From Gyrodactylus bullatarudis (Eukaryota > Platyhelminthes > Monogenea > Gyrodactylidea > Gyrodactylidae): a DNA stretch of 64,000 nt. Location of the stretch: positions 32,986 through 96,985 of the forward strand of contig SSNU01000188.1 of NCBI GenBank assembly GCA_012064415.1, in the 5' to 3' direction. Below are positions 34,054 through 45,904 of the stretch, piece by piece. The translations under genes were made by a program, and so were the position numbers. The notes below the pieces were generated by a model that saw only the letters and a program-made list of their open reading frames with translations, had not been told where the DNA came from and ran no database searches. The stretch's first letter is position 1. Each line of letters starts with the position of its first letter.

Positions 34054-37000
34054 ATGAACTTTTATGCATTAACCAATTCAGGCATTTTTAGTATGACTCT
34101 TTTACTTGCCTCCTTGATCAGTACAGCTTATGCAACAACTTCCATCGATCAACAACATTTCATATCCTGTTCAAATTACACAAAAGTTTTCGATAAATAT
34201 CCAAACATTCAGTATTTTAGCGCCATTGGCCAACTTACAGGGAACGTTCTCAATATATCCAAACAGAAGCTTCAGTCGGAAGCCTACTTTTGCACTGAAG
34301 TCACCAGGAATAATCACTTGTATAATAAAGATTTCTTTGATGATTTGCGTAACTACATAGAGAATAGTACAAATCCAAGTTTATCCCAATTCCTCGACAG
34401 AGCATGGATCGCATTCAGTTCAGCTTATCGAGATTACTCAACTTTATCAGAACTTTTGGAAATGTACCGTCATTTCAATTGTCTTCAAGATGTAAACCTA
34501 TATTTTTATTGTTTCTTTACGACAATGGTTATCTCCTTAATTCGCTATCTCATTACTGTGTTCATATTCAGAGTAAGCAGTCTTCAAGATAATTTTAGCC
34601 ATATTGTGAGAAATTGAGCCTACCCCGGAGAGATGTCAACAAATTGATTTCATCCCTTTGGCTAACATTGGCGACGACCATTCTCTGGATACAAACTCTA
34701 AATGTTGTTATACTCAGTGGACGTACAGGCTTCTTTGAGCCACTAACCATTCTTGATAGAGTGCGCTTTGAAAGTAAATTCTAATTTTTAACCAACTTAC
34801 TTTTACAGTTGGTTACTTCTCAGATAGCTTGCCTACCGACTACTTTTGGCAATACGTTATACAAATATCTTTCTATCTATCAGCTGTGATAAATTTGTTC
34901 TTTTTGGACTACTGGCGAGAAGATAAGCCAGTTATAACTTTGCATCATATTGTGACAATATCCCTTTTGTTCATTTCTTTCAATACAAAGTGAGTATTGT
35001 ATTTTCTAGAGGATTCTCAAATTTCATTCAGACCTTATTCTTAATATTTTTACCATTAATTTTTTGAATGAATAACAAAATCTTAGTAAATATTTTTGAA
35101 TAATACTGTGTAAATCAAGTGAAAATTTTTATTCAGTTTACCTCGTTAACATGTAGTCAAATTGTTACATTCAAGATTCGAAATTATTATTTAAGACATT
35201 TTAATATTTGCTCCACAAGAGAGTACCAAATATATATACATTCAATACATTCTTAGTGAATCAGGATCCTGGAAGTTATACTGAAATTTTCAATTCAGAG
35301 TTGAAAAAACGCATAAAGATGGACATATTTTGGCCAGACACCTCTATTATATCTCAATTTAGTATTCTCCTCATGAATAAGGTTTATTTTTTACAAATTT
35401 GGATTTCAAATATCATCACTATTTAATGATCGAGTCTCGAGAATTATTGAGAATATTAAAATTGAAAATTTTACCTATAGTTTATCTCTGTCATTCAAGT
35501 GTATTTTTTAATTTTGATTTTTCCTGGTTTGATCCAGTAAAGAGAGATTTTATTAGATCACACATAATAATAATGGCTAAAAATTGATTAAGCTATGATA
35601 TCTACAAAATTCTCAATTTTTTCATCAAGAAATCTAGATCAAGAGGCCCACTTTCACGATATGAACAAAAAGAATTTTGAGAGAATCTATTTTTTAAGAA
35701 ATCATGAAATATTTCAAATCTCAAAGTAGCCCCTTCTATTGAGAGAACCAATGAAATTCTGTCAAATTTTTTCTGATTTCAAAAGTTGATTATAGGGATC
35801 ACGATTAGACAAAGAAACCATGTAGGCTGAATCAGATTTTGAGATCATCATGTGAAAATTTAATTTTGATTTTTTGATCATTTTTCCTACTTGAAAATCG
35901 ATGAAATTTTGATGATTCAAGATCCCTGAAAAATGACGAATTTATCAAAGGTTTCATATGTTTTTCTTTTTTTTTCTTTCAAGATAAAGCCTAGCCATAG
36001 CGGCGGATGGATTACTCTTCTCTCTCGTGAACGGTTTCCAATCAAGATTTATTTATTTTGAGAAAAATTAAAAATTATTATCATTCTCTATTTTTGTAGA
36101 CTCCACGAGATTGGATCGATAACTCTCCTATTGCATGACATAAATGACATATTCCTTGAACTAGGAAAAGTTAATGTTTACCTTAAATTCAAATATAAAA
36201 GATACAATCCAATTAATGATACCCTAGCAACAATCTGCTACATACTTTTTATGGCCAGTTGGGCATTGACCAGATTATATTGGTAAATTATTATTATTCT
36301 CGTTACATGTACCATTTATATAATCCATTAGTAACTGATTTTATGTGATTAAAATGTAAAAGTTACAGTAATTTTTTAGACATTAAACCTACTAGCCAAC
36401 TGTGGTCACAGGTGGGAGATGTAGACGCTTTTCGTCTTTATTAGGATTCGTCAGTACACTATAGCCTGGATTCGAACCCGGGTCTTCAATGTTGTTCTGG
36501 CCTAGTGATTAGAAGTGTTGCCTCAGATATCGTAATTACCTGTAACCACACTTTCCTAGTAGGCTTAATGGATATTTTGGTTTGATACTTTTTGAGGCTA
36601 TAACCATGAAAACTCCAATCAGCTTGATCTGAAATCACTCTATGCATTAGATCGGAGAAGCTAATGAGATTTTGATTGACAACTTATTTCTAGGTATCCA
36701 TTCAAGGTGTTATATGCATGCACATGGGGAGCCTACATAACCCATATTGGCCGGGAAATGTTCTTCTTTTTTGAACTCAACTTTCTTCTCTGGTTATTGC
36801 TCTTTATGCATTTCTATTGGAGCTATGTGAGTTTACCAGTTAATGCCAGAAAGTTCCTCTCTCTTTCTAATTTTTCCCTATTCAAACATGTATTTTAGTA
36901 CTCCTTCATAAATTTTTTTTCATTCCTCAGCTAATCTTGACCTTGGCGTTCAAAATTGTCACTGGTAGGATGAAGAATCTTGGCGATATAAGAGAAACAG

Positions 37001-37068
37001 ACATTGATTATGAAAAGGATCCTGAGATTGTCCTAAAGGATATATCGAATGATAAGAAAGTCGATTGA
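34054..37068 (+). CDS. ceramide synthase (TLC/Lag1 domain), no homeobox, unusual N-terminus
   Basis: Exons 34054-34572, 34599-34773, 34809-34989, 36100-36282, 36694-36826 and 36931-37068 join in phase to 442 residues (animal CerS about 380). Ceramide synthases N-acylate sphingoid bases at the ER. The Lag1 motif is clear: ITLHHIVTISLLF with the His pair, then LLLHDINDIFLELGKVNVY with both Asp. The region before it (WLTLATTILWIQTLN, DYFWQYVIQISFYLS) and the C-terminus (MHFYWSYLILTLAFKIVTGR and an acidic tail) also fit. The Hox-like domain of most vertebrate CerS is absent. The first about 130 residues open with a hydrophobic stretch like a signal peptide and match nothing I know; VNLYFYCFFTTMVISLIRYL aligns with the usual first membrane segment. 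The third intron holds a foldback copy and the fourth a MITE. Confidence 0.82.
35590..35955 (+). repeat. foldback-element copy (left arm plus loop) in the ceramide synthase intron
   Basis: It matches 5797-6260 block by block (TTCTCAATTTTTTCATCAAG, TCTAGATCAAGAGGCCCACT, GATCACGATTAGACAAAGAA, GATCCCTGAAAAATGACGAA). Like that copy it lacks the right arm, so this subfamily is not palindromic. It lies in the 1,110-bp intron 34990-36099. Confidence 0.65.
36387..36564. mobile_element. 178-bp MITE with TTAA flanks in the ceramide synthase intron
   Basis: Inverted ends ACCTACTAGCCAACTGTGGT (left) and GCCTACTAGGAAAGTGTGGT (right, reverse complement) differ at a few positions. TTAA lies directly outside both ends (36383-36386 and 36565-36568), the target of piggyBac-type transposases. 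Inside is CTGGATTCGAACCCGGG, which resembles a tRNA T-arm on the minus strand, and TGGCCTAGTGATTAG, which resembles an A box on the plus strand. They are in opposite orientations, so this is not a tRNA gene. Confidence 0.7.
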
Positions 37069-37662
37069 ACAAGCCCTTTATTCTCAGAATATTATGCATA
37101 CTAAAGTGTTTGTATCAAAACAGTCAAACTAACTAAAAATTTGAATACCATGATTAATATTCTACCCTTGGCGATGATGATGATTTACCCCTACTACTTT
37201 ATTAGGAGATTATAGATGGAAAAACAAAAACCTTGAAAGTTTACTTTATACACTTGGGATTTTGTAAATATTAATTTTTATTTTGTTATGCCAATATATA
37301 TAATTTTTTGATACAGTGAGTCGTTCTCTACATGGACTCAGAACTTTAATAAATCTACGATTAGTTTTTCTCTTAATGAGAAGAAGCCCGCTTACTTTGA
37401 AATTAAAATGTAGCAAGTAGATGAAATGAGTAATTGAGAATAATTATAATCGTTAAATAGAGAATGCCATGCTGTGTATTGTGTGTGTTGTGTTATCAAT
37501 GATACAATAGGATCAATAGAATTTTTTCAAAAACTACATTAATCAATTGAATCCATCTTGATTGAGAAAAAATGCAAACTAAAGTAGGAAGATTTTCATT
37601 AAAAATATTAGTCTTGACACTACACACTGAGTGACTTTTGAGTAGTCAGTTAATACGAAAAA
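37069..37662. other. intergenic, no gene seen
   Basis: AT-rich spacer between the ceramide synthase stop and the next orphan gene. Short GTGTATTGTGTGTGTTGTGT sequence at 37474-37493. Confidence 0.4.
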
Positions 37663-38448
37663 ATGAGCGTATCCACAACACCAACAACTACGGCTCAGGA
37701 CGATGAATCAGTAGTGACACTCAAATGTTACTACTATCAAACAAAATACTACAAAGAAAGAATTGAGGAATCATGGAAATTTGAAAGAGGAACTCTTAGT
37801 TTTATTCACAGTAAAAGCAACGTGAATCTTCAAGATGAGGATTACAAGCCAGAGATTATGTTGACGAACAAGAAAGGTGTCATTTTGATTATCATAAAAA
37901 AGTTTAGTGAAAGAGTAATCCATGATCCATTCTATCTTCATGTCGAAGCTGATGGTAGTGCCTATGTCATACGACTAAAAGGTTTTGAACAAGTTCAGCA
38001 AATCATCGATCATTTGGGAGAATATACTGGCATCACGAACTATAGGATGAATGATTTAAAATGCCGACATTTATGGTCAAAGCTAGCTTTAATTGATGGT
38101 CAGGTGAAGTTGAGCACGGAAATTTACGAAATTTTCAAACAGATGGAGCTGAGAAAGCCGATTGATAATTTTGAGACAATAAAAATCTATGTGGAACTGG
38201 GAACAAAATTTCACTTCGAAACTGGACCCTTTGCAAGAAATTTAGTCAATAAAAGTGCTGATGATGTTGATTATATAATAACGTTTGAAGGATTGCGTCA
38301 CTTTTTTTGTTTATCAATGAAAGAATTCGGAGTAATCATTGTTGGTGCTAAGGATATACTGGATGTTCATGGATTCACATCATTTTTACTGTCGAGAAAT
38401 CCAGATATAAAGTTCCATGAAATAAAATTCAAGAGTTTGACTCAATAG
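37663..38448 (+). CDS. single-exon orphan, 261 residues
   Basis: One frame of 261 codons starts MSVSTTPTTTAQDDESVVTL. I do not recognise it. After a Thr-rich start it shows two similar blocks: a beta-rich part (LKCYYYQTKYYKERIEESWK, VILIIIKKFSERVIHDPFYL, YVIRLKGFEQVQQIIDHLGE) and a second (ETIKIYVELGTKFHFETGPF, YIITFEGLRHFFCLSMKEFG, VIIVGAKDILDVHGFTSFLL). Each ends in strand, loop and helix, which suggests a duplicated domain of PH-like or SH2-like size. No membrane segment or zinc motif. It has no introns and is followed 260 bp later by CK1. Confidence 0.65.
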   Translation: MSVSTTPTTTAQDDESVVTLKCYYYQTKYYKERIEESWKFERGTLSFIHSKSNVNLQDEDYKPEIMLTNKKGVILIIIKKFSERVIHDPFYLHVEADGSAYVIRLKGFEQVQQIIDHLGEYTGITNYRMNDLKCRHLWSKLALIDGQVKLSTEIYEIFKQMELRKPIDNFETIKIYVELGTKFHFETGPFARNLVNKSADDVDYIITFEGLRHFFCLSMKEFGVIIVGAKDILDVHGFTSFLLSRNPDIKFHEIKFKSLTQ

Positions 38449-38709
38449 CTAGCATTCTGGATATTGTTTTAAATGTTTAACTCTTAAAAACGGTAAAAAT
38501 AATAGTTCAAGTACTTCCTTTTCTTTAAAACATTTATAAACGTTTTTAAATTATAAAGTAATTTGAATAATACCAAATTATGGTATTCTTCAAGCAAGAA
38601 TTAAATAAAAATTTGGTATAATAGAGACATTTGTGCTTTTTTTGTGTTTTAATGTATTTAATTATTACTTTAATCTTTACGCAAGCTTTCAACTATCTGT
38701 TAATGTATT

Positions 38710-39761
38710 ATGCTGAATGATAGATCTAAAAAGGTCAAAATCAACAATAAATGGATTTTGACAGTTAAAATAGGATCTGGAAGTTTTGGTGATATATATC
38801 TTGGTATTGATGTTGAAAATGGGAATGAAGTAGCAGTAAAACTGGAAGCTGTAGACGTCGCGAATCCTCAGCTCATATTTGAAAGTAAAGTCTATCAATA
38901 TTTTCAAAAGAATCCTATCGGAGTTCCAAGAATTTACTTTACTGGTAATGACTGTACTGGTAAATATAATGCCATGGTAATGGAACTTCTTGGTCCAAGC
39001 TTAGAGGATCTTTTCAACTACTGTAAGCGTCAATTTACTCTCAAGACTGTGCTCATTCTTGCTAATCAAATGATTCTACGAGTTCAAACAGTCCACTCAG
39101 CTGGTTTCATTCATCGAGATATTAAACCTGACAATTTTCTCATGGGAATTGGTAAATCTTGCAACACAGTTTACCTAGTCGATTTTGGATTGTCAAAACG
39201 TTACATCGAACAAAAAACCAAGAAGCACATGCCTTTCAAAAATAACAAAACTTTGACAGGAACTGCTAGGTATGCCAGTATCAGAGCCCATAAAGGAGAA
39301 GAACAATCTCGAAGAGATGATTTGGAGTCTTTGGGTTATGTTTGGATTTATTTCCTGAGGGGACATCTTCCTTGGCAAGGTATACGAGTGAGTTTTATTC
39401 TGAGGCCATGTTATTTCATTCATACGTTTGTCAATAATAATATTTTTAGGGAGCTACTAAAAATCAAAAATATGAGCTAATTGCCACAAAAAAAGAAAAA
39501 ACCCCTCTTGATGAATTATGCCAAGGGTTGCCCCTTGAGTTCTTCGATTACATGACTAACGTGAAAAGCTTGAACTTCAGTTCCGATCCAGATTATCAGA
39601 TATTTATTAGATCTTTCAAGAGTCTCTTTCGTAAACTTGGCTATGTTAATGACTACTTTTTCGATTGGACTCTCATTCGCCATCAGGCAAAGAATGCTTC
39701 AAGGAAAATTGATGGTCCTGTCTCTTACACCAAGACCAGGATTAGTGTTAATGCTCCTTAG
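38710..39761 (+). CDS. CSNK1A-like: casein kinase 1 family Ser/Thr kinase, alpha-like
   Basis: Exons 38710-39387 and 39450-39761 (62-bp intron) join in phase to 329 residues. The kinase core is complete: Gly loop [15 protein letters not shown]-binding Lys in VAVKLE, catalytic loop [12 protein letters not shown], metal-binding DFGLSKRY, and the CK1 hallmarks [20 protein letters not shown] and [20 protein letters not shown]. The C-terminal lobe ([45 protein letters not shown]) is nearest to CK1-alpha. The tail after residue about 310 is short, with no long regulatory extension. CK1 kinases act in Wnt, clock and trafficking pathways; which one applies cannot be read here. Start at the first in-frame ATG. 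Confidence 0.92.
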
Positions 39762-41600
39762 CTAATGATTTTAAAAAAATAGTCATGCGAAATGAGTACA
39801 TAAAGAAAGAAAGGGTACATCTTCGTTTTTAACATGCACCCTTGAAAGAAAACAGAACGTAAACATTGTTACATAATAATCTCTTGACCTTGGATAATAT
39901 TTAAATTTTTTTCAAGATTTCTTTTAATACATATTTTTTATACCATCTCATAAATATATTATTTATTATTAGCCTATGTAAAAAGAAACTCCCAACTGCT
40001 TTTCTATATATATATATATGCTTACATGTTTTTTTATTATAAATTATTAATTTGGATTGCATCATAAATTATCATCAGTAAGATCATCTTACTAAGATGC
40101 AACTAAAAACTAATAATAAATAGAATTTGACATACTCAACTGAGAAAAAGCTTTTCAATCAACATTTTTCACATTGATCTTTGTATCTCGATATCTGTGC
40201 AAAGTGCGCTGTCATCCTCCGATGAGAAACGATCACAAAGAATTGAGTAATTTAACACCTAGACTAACATTGATGCCTTAATTTTATTATAAAAATGAGT
40301 ACATACTTTTGAGTAGAATACTGAATAATAAATAAAAAAAATAAATATCCAATAATCTATAAAATGGAATTAGTTTTATTTCTGAGCTAAACCTCAATTT
40401 GGATTCTGGTTTGGTTCAAAAATGAAAATCATTCTTTCGATTAATGCATATAGGTATCGACTTAAACAAACCGAAAGCACTTGAATCATGTGAAATGCTT
40501 TTTCTGAGAATCAAGAAAGTAACAGGCACTGAAGAAAGTTCAATCGAGTGTTATCTGTAATGTGATTTGGTCTTGAAAATAATAATGAAATCATTAATTT
40601 AAATCGCATTGCTGTATTTGTATTTTTGATACTAAAATCTCTGAGACACTATTTTATTTTCAAATGAAAGACACATTTAGAGGCCAAGTGAATATTTAGT
40701 TATAATTTATAACTTATAAAGCTTATATTTCATCGGATCTCTTCATCCGGATCAACCTGAACGTACATGTTTGCTAACTAGCCTTCATGCTAAAGGAACC
40801 AAGATTAGATCAGTACCGGCACCCATAACATTAAATAATTTTATAATTCAATAAAAACCATCAAGAACTCAGAAATCAGTCATTAACCTTTGAATAATTA
40901 CGGTTAACTATTTTCGTTACAAGGATAAAATTTCAAGCTTGAATAAAAATTTGGCTAAAATTGTTGCGTGATAAATACGAATCTCTTATTCTCGAAGCCC
41001 TAGCTAAATCGAGGTAAAAGAAACCTTTATACTTTCATATAGGAACTGCTAGATAGCTTGAAAGAAATAAATAAATCATAGTACGAACCGCTTTCATGAA
41101 AGGAACTACTAGATAATCCAAACTTAATTCAAATATAACTCAGATGTAATTAAGCAACTACAGTGCCTTAGAATGAGGACCCATTCAAGTGTTACAAAGG
41201 AAATAAACATGATAAAATCTTTTTAAGCCACAAATTTATCTATTCGCTGGAAAAAATTCGTAATAGCTACTGACTATAAAAGAAATATTCTAAAAAAATT
41301 GCTTAGTCTAAAGACAAAAAACCATAAGAAAGATATGAAAACAACAGAATATTTAATGTACGAGAAAAACAGTAGATAGTTCAACAAGGAAAAATGATTA
41401 ACCAAAATGTAAATGTCAGGAAGTTCGAAAATCAACAGCATAAATTGGATGAGATTGCAATTGAAAAATTGAGCTTGAATCGAATTAGACAATAATTGGA
41501 ATATCTTTGACTAGTCTGGAGGAAATTTGAGAAGTGTCAATCCATAAATTTGGGGAAGAATAGGAATTACAAGAGTAAAGGTCTGAAAAAGAGACAAGAA
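39762..41600. other. repeat-poor to degraded intergenic DNA
   Basis: I found no exon. A degraded end of the GGTCTCTTCAGACTC family lies at about 40711-40757 (TTATATTTCATCGGATCTCT). A run of TA dinucleotides sits at 40007-40019. Confidence 0.4.
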
Positions 41601-44300
41601 TAAAAAGGGAAAAAAAACTTACAAAGAAGCCTGACAAACTGAACATACTACCATGTGAGAGTGGCCAAGCTGATTCCAGAAAATAATAGACTTTACCTTG
41701 TAATCGTCGACGCCAAAACCCTGCGTACTGGTGAATGCAAAAGAGAGATTATTTTGGTTCAACAACCCTTCATTATGTGAAACACATGCAAAATTCAACC
41801 TTACCTTGCAGCCTGACAACCTAAACTTACTCGTGTCAGACTGGCCAAACTCACTCTCGAGAGGCACCAGCACACAAGCCACTAGGAACTAGGAGGAAAA
41901 TTAAAAAACCCTGACCTAACCAACACTCAAGAAAAATACCACAAAAAATAGGTCTCAACAAAAGGTATCAACTCAAACCCTGTAAAACCTGCTAGCTCAA
42001 CACCAAAGACGAAAGGAGGGAAGCCAGAAGAGGACACCAGAAAAATCATAAAACTATTAACGGAAAAATAAAGCTTACTTAAATGACTGCCAAACACTAC
42101 CTGTCGAATATATAGTTTCAAATGACAGCAGTCTGACTCTTGATTAGTTCGTTTTTATTTCATGGTGACCGTCCTCGATTTTTTTCTGTAGTGGGGGATT
42201 AGAAAAATATATTTGCAAATTGGAAATTACTAGCTCACTCTTTTTATCAGTCACCCGCCACAAGAGCCTCCCGATTAATATCTTCCGCAGAGCCAACCGG
42301 ACCATTTTGATCATCTTCTTTTTGTAGTGCACGGCACAGACGTAATCCTCCTCTCTCGAAAATTAGCATATTGGTCTCGAATATATTGTTTCAAATGACA
42401 GCAGTCTGACTCTTGATTAGGTAGTATTTATTTCAAGGTGACCTGCCTTGATTTCTTTCTGCAGTGGGGGATTAGAAAAATATCTTTGCAAACTGGAAAT
42501 TACTAGCTTACTTTTCTTGCATCTCAGAAATATTTATCACTATTAGTTTCGTTTATTCCTTTTTCTACGTTGATAATGGGTAGCTCTTCAGATCTTGGTT
42601 TCAATAGTATCTTTTATTTTCTGGCCCATTTTCTTGCCTTACTGTTTGGCTATACACTTCAGAGAAATCTTCAAGAAAACATAGCTCATCTTAGGCAATA
42701 TTCTTTATTATCTTCTCAGTTCAGAAAACCTTATTTAAGTTTTTCATATCTTACTAATTGGGCAATCCATTTCCTATTTATTTCGACAATTATATTCATC
42801 TGTATTTCTCCGTGTAATATTTCCTCAGGTGATTCTTCTGTTTGCCTCAAGATATTTGTTATCACATTTTAGAAGAGTTTCTTCGAGAATATACTCCACC
42901 TTAATATGATTCTTATTCGTTTCGTTAAAAGGCTCTATTTTTGACCCAACGCGTCTTTTCTAAAATTTTTCTCAATAACTATTTCTTTCCTGACAGAAGC
43001 TAACGGTCAACACGTGCGATACTCCGAAAATTGCATAATCGATCTACCTATAACTGAATGTACGCATGTTCTGAGCGAGCTCCCTTTGCGATCTACCGAC
43101 CAGATCCGATTCATAGACTATCACAGAACTAAAGCCGATCGAGTCATCAAGACTATATGAAATCTGAGGGTTTTAAGAGGGTGCGCATTTTACACGGAAA
43201 AATTAGGTACTAAAGGCTTCGTTTCACAATTTAATTACGTTGACGAAACATGAGAGAAACAACTAACGAAACTCTGATTCACAATAGGGGAAGCAAAGAA
43301 AAAAAGCCATTGTGAAAAAAATCAGAAAAAAAACATTGGATAAAATTAAGAACCAGATAAAAAACTAATAAAAACCATATCGAAGTAAAATAGATCTTCT
43401 TCTAAAAATAAAACTCATCTGAAACTTGATAACAAATATTTTGAAGCCAACAGAAAAACCACTAGAGAAAATACTACACGAACATATACAGATGAATATA
43501 ATTGCCAGAACAAACAGAAAATAGATAGGAAATATCCCAAAAAATAAAACATAAAACTCTCAGAAAGGTTTTCCAAACCAAAAAGATAACTCAAAATCTT
43601 ACTTGGGACAAGTCACATTCCCGAGATAACTCCCCTGTAGCGTGCGCACGTAGACAGCTCCAACCCGTCCCGACCACAACCAGTATGAATAGAGTGTAAA
43701 ATAGCAACTGCCAACAGCTTGACTTTTGGTGAGATTTCATAATTTTGATTTCAAAGTCGTTAACACTGTCGTTGATTTCTTTCTGCAGTGGAGGATTAGA
43801 AAAATATCGAACCATTTTGTTCATCTTCTTTTTGTAGTGCACGGCATAGACGTCATCCTCCCCTCTCGGACTTGAGCCAATTAGAATCGAATATATTGTT
43901 TCAAATGACAGCAGTCTGACTCTTGATTAGGTCTTTTTTATTTCAAGGTGACCGTCCTCGATTTCTTTCTGCAGTGGGGGATTAGAAAAATATCTTTGCA
44001 AACTGAAATTACTAGCTTACTTTTTTTTATCAGTCATTCGCCACCTAGTTGATTCTTCTACGTTATAATGGCTTGATTTCTGATTACATAGTTTTGATTT
44101 TAAGTTTACCGCTTTACTTTGGATTACATAGTTTTGATATCGGTGATTTTCGTTGATTCTTTTTGTCTATGACTGACGACTCCAAAAATCCCGCGTGCTT
44201 TTGAATGCAAAAGAGAGATTAGTTTGGTCTTAACATTCATTCATTATCTGAAAGTGTTTTTTTTCTATTTTTATTTTTTTTCCGAATTTTACAACTTTTA
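41601..44300. repeat. cluster of duplicated repeat units, family unknown
   Basis: Unit 42105-42520 recurs at about 43740-44045 in the same orientation (TTTCAAATGACAGCAGTCTG, TGACCGTCCTCGATTT, GCAGTGGGGGATTAGAAAAA, TTTTGTAGTGCACGGCA). A second direct pair is 41700-41795 and 44165-44260 (GAATGCAAAAGAGAGATTA). A third pair is inverted: 42770-42900 (+) against 43385-43540 (-) (TTATATTCATCTGTAT). The GC of the units is higher than their surroundings. No terminal repeats, RT or transposase could be named. Confidence 0.65.
43591..43842 (-). CDS. possible small membrane protein inside the repeat cluster
   Basis: The minus frame of 83 codons starts MHYKKKMNKMVRYFSNPPLQ, has a strong hydrophobic segment WQLLFYTLFILVVVGTGW at about residues 51-68, and ends in a good splice donor (CAAGTAAGA). 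The same N-terminal block MHYKKKM recurs at 42144-42332, where it is joined to other sequence. The minus strand between the copies has intron-like features (TTTCTAATCCCCCACTGCAG before AAAGAAAT). It may be an exon of a multicopy gene or a retroelement accessory protein. Function unknown. Confidence 0.25.
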   Translation of the reverse strand: MHYKKKMNKMVRYFSNPPLQKEINDSVNDFEIKIMKSHQKSSCWQLLFYTLFILVVVGTGWSCLRAHATGELSRECDLSQVRF

Positions 44301-45413
44301 CTATCTTAATGTCGAGATTTGTTTTTTGGTTCAAAATTAATTCCATGATTCGATTCAATTTTTTTCTGATTCATTCATTCTAAACTTTGGCATAGAATTA
44401 ACAGTAAATCATCATTTTTCACGCAAGTTTTGTATACTTCTGATACGAATCATTTGCATCAATCACACACCATTTACTTCTTAAATCGTATAAAATCTTA
44501 TTTCTACTACTATTGACCAAATAGTTCCCAATTATCGACTGCATATGATTTATGCTCCAATTTCTCCCGTATGTAGCAAATTTAGATTAATAATTTGAAT
44601 TTTGATTTTCAGTTTTTTTTAAAAATTTCCTATGAATTTCAAATAAGTCTTTTGGTATCTCATCTGTGTATTTTCAATTTTGAATCATTGAAACTACTGT
44701 GATCTGGATTATAAGAAATTAAGAAAATATTATTGTAGGCAGATTATTTTTTACTTTTTTATTCTCATTTAATTCCATCGTCTTTTCTATAGCTATTTAT
44801 GAGTTTTCGGACAAATGATATTCTTATAAATAATATTTCTTTCGAAATTTTAATTAAATCTTAGAGGGTTTATTCTAAACTGTATTTTACTTTTCTTAAA
44901 ATATAAATATTTCTATTTAAAAAAGGACTTTTAAATGATTACTCAATTAAACTTTCACTAAAAATCGATAAATAGTTAATGGATAAGTTATCCTGGTAAT
45001 AATTATCAGAATCCTTAAACATAAGACTTAAATTGTTATTATGTAGAAAAATACTATCTTGAAAGAGGGTATGACCAAACACAAATGAAATAAAGGCTTT
45101 ACATTTGAATTTGTGAAATTTGGCCCAGACTATTTGGGAACATCTCCTTTCTTGATTTAATTTATGGATGACACTATTTTCAGTCTGTTACAATAGACTA
45201 TTGCCAATAGTTCTCACGAAAAAAGAATCTTTTACAGGTTGATTTTACAAACAAAAAATTAAAAATTCAAGACCACCGTAAAATTATTAACAATACAATA
45301 TTAATCAAGTACAAGGAATTAAAACCAGATAATTTTTTAATATAATTTTGTATATATTTGAATGAACCGGAAAGTTATTGCCTTTGGTTATTTCTTGTAA
45401 GTTAAGTGCTTTA
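44301..45413. other. AT-rich intergenic stretch, no gene seen
   Basis: I could not assemble any spliced coding sequence here on either strand. Confidence 0.4.
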
Positions 45414-45904
45414 TCACATGTTAAAATCAGCTGGAGATTGTTCTAGTTGAAAGGAAGAAGCTTTCAAATTTGGTTGTCCAGTATGCAGAACGGGAGGACT
45501 TGAACATTCAGAATAATTTATATCATGATTTTTTTGGCTAAAATCGCATTCTGTCGAGTCATCTGAGGCCTCTTCTGGTACAGTCTCATCTTCTTTGATT
45601 TTTTTAACTTTAATTTGCTGAGATCCTTTTTTGGTGTCAGTAAAACGTTTGACACTAGCCGGCTTTTTGTAATCATTGATATTTTCCTTTTTAGTGATAA
45701 GTTCAACCAAATAACTATGTTAAAATTATTAGTTTGACATACTTTCGTTCCTTAGTTGTTTGCTGCAATGTACTCTGGAGTTTTTCAACTTCTTCTTTGA
45801 GTACTTCATTAACCTGCGAAAGAGTTAAGTATAAAATTTACAAGTATTTGTCTTTTCAATGCTTCAACCAGATATTGATAACGCTTCTCTATCTCTTGAC
45901 TCAT
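45414..45904 (-). CDS. short coiled-coil protein, TFPT/INO80E-like
   Basis: Exons 45904-45842, 45813-45743 and 45714-45414, with two introns of 28 bp each, join in phase to 144 residues. The N-terminal half is a coiled coil, KRYQYLVEALKRQILVNEVL, then KEEVEKLQSTLQQTTKERNY, then LVELI. The spacing of leucines and the KERNYLVELI end resemble the conserved coiled coil of the INO80 chromatin-remodelling subunits TFPT and INO80E. The rest is charged, acidic and disordered (KIKEDETVPEEASDDSTECD), with basic patches. The resemblance is short and could be chance. It starts 169 bp from NOSIP, in divergent orientation. Confidence 0.5.

Noticed and set aside
36460..36515. tRNA gene suggested by GGATTCGAACCCGGG
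   Set aside because: The T-arm-like and A-box-like pieces are on opposite strands and no cloverleaf can be drawn; the stretch lies inside a MITE.
40215..40240. Hammerhead ribozyme core (CCGATGAGAAACGA)
   Set aside because: The invariant CUGAUGA is not matched and no flanking stems I and III pair.
41619..41882. 87-codon minus-strand open frame
   Set aside because: It spans an internally repeated unit (GTGGCCAAGC...GACTGGCCAAAC) and has no recognisable domain.
42570..42872. 100-codon plus-strand open frame rich in hydrophobic residues
   Set aside because: It lies in one arm of an inverted repeat and its composition follows the repeat; no partner exons.
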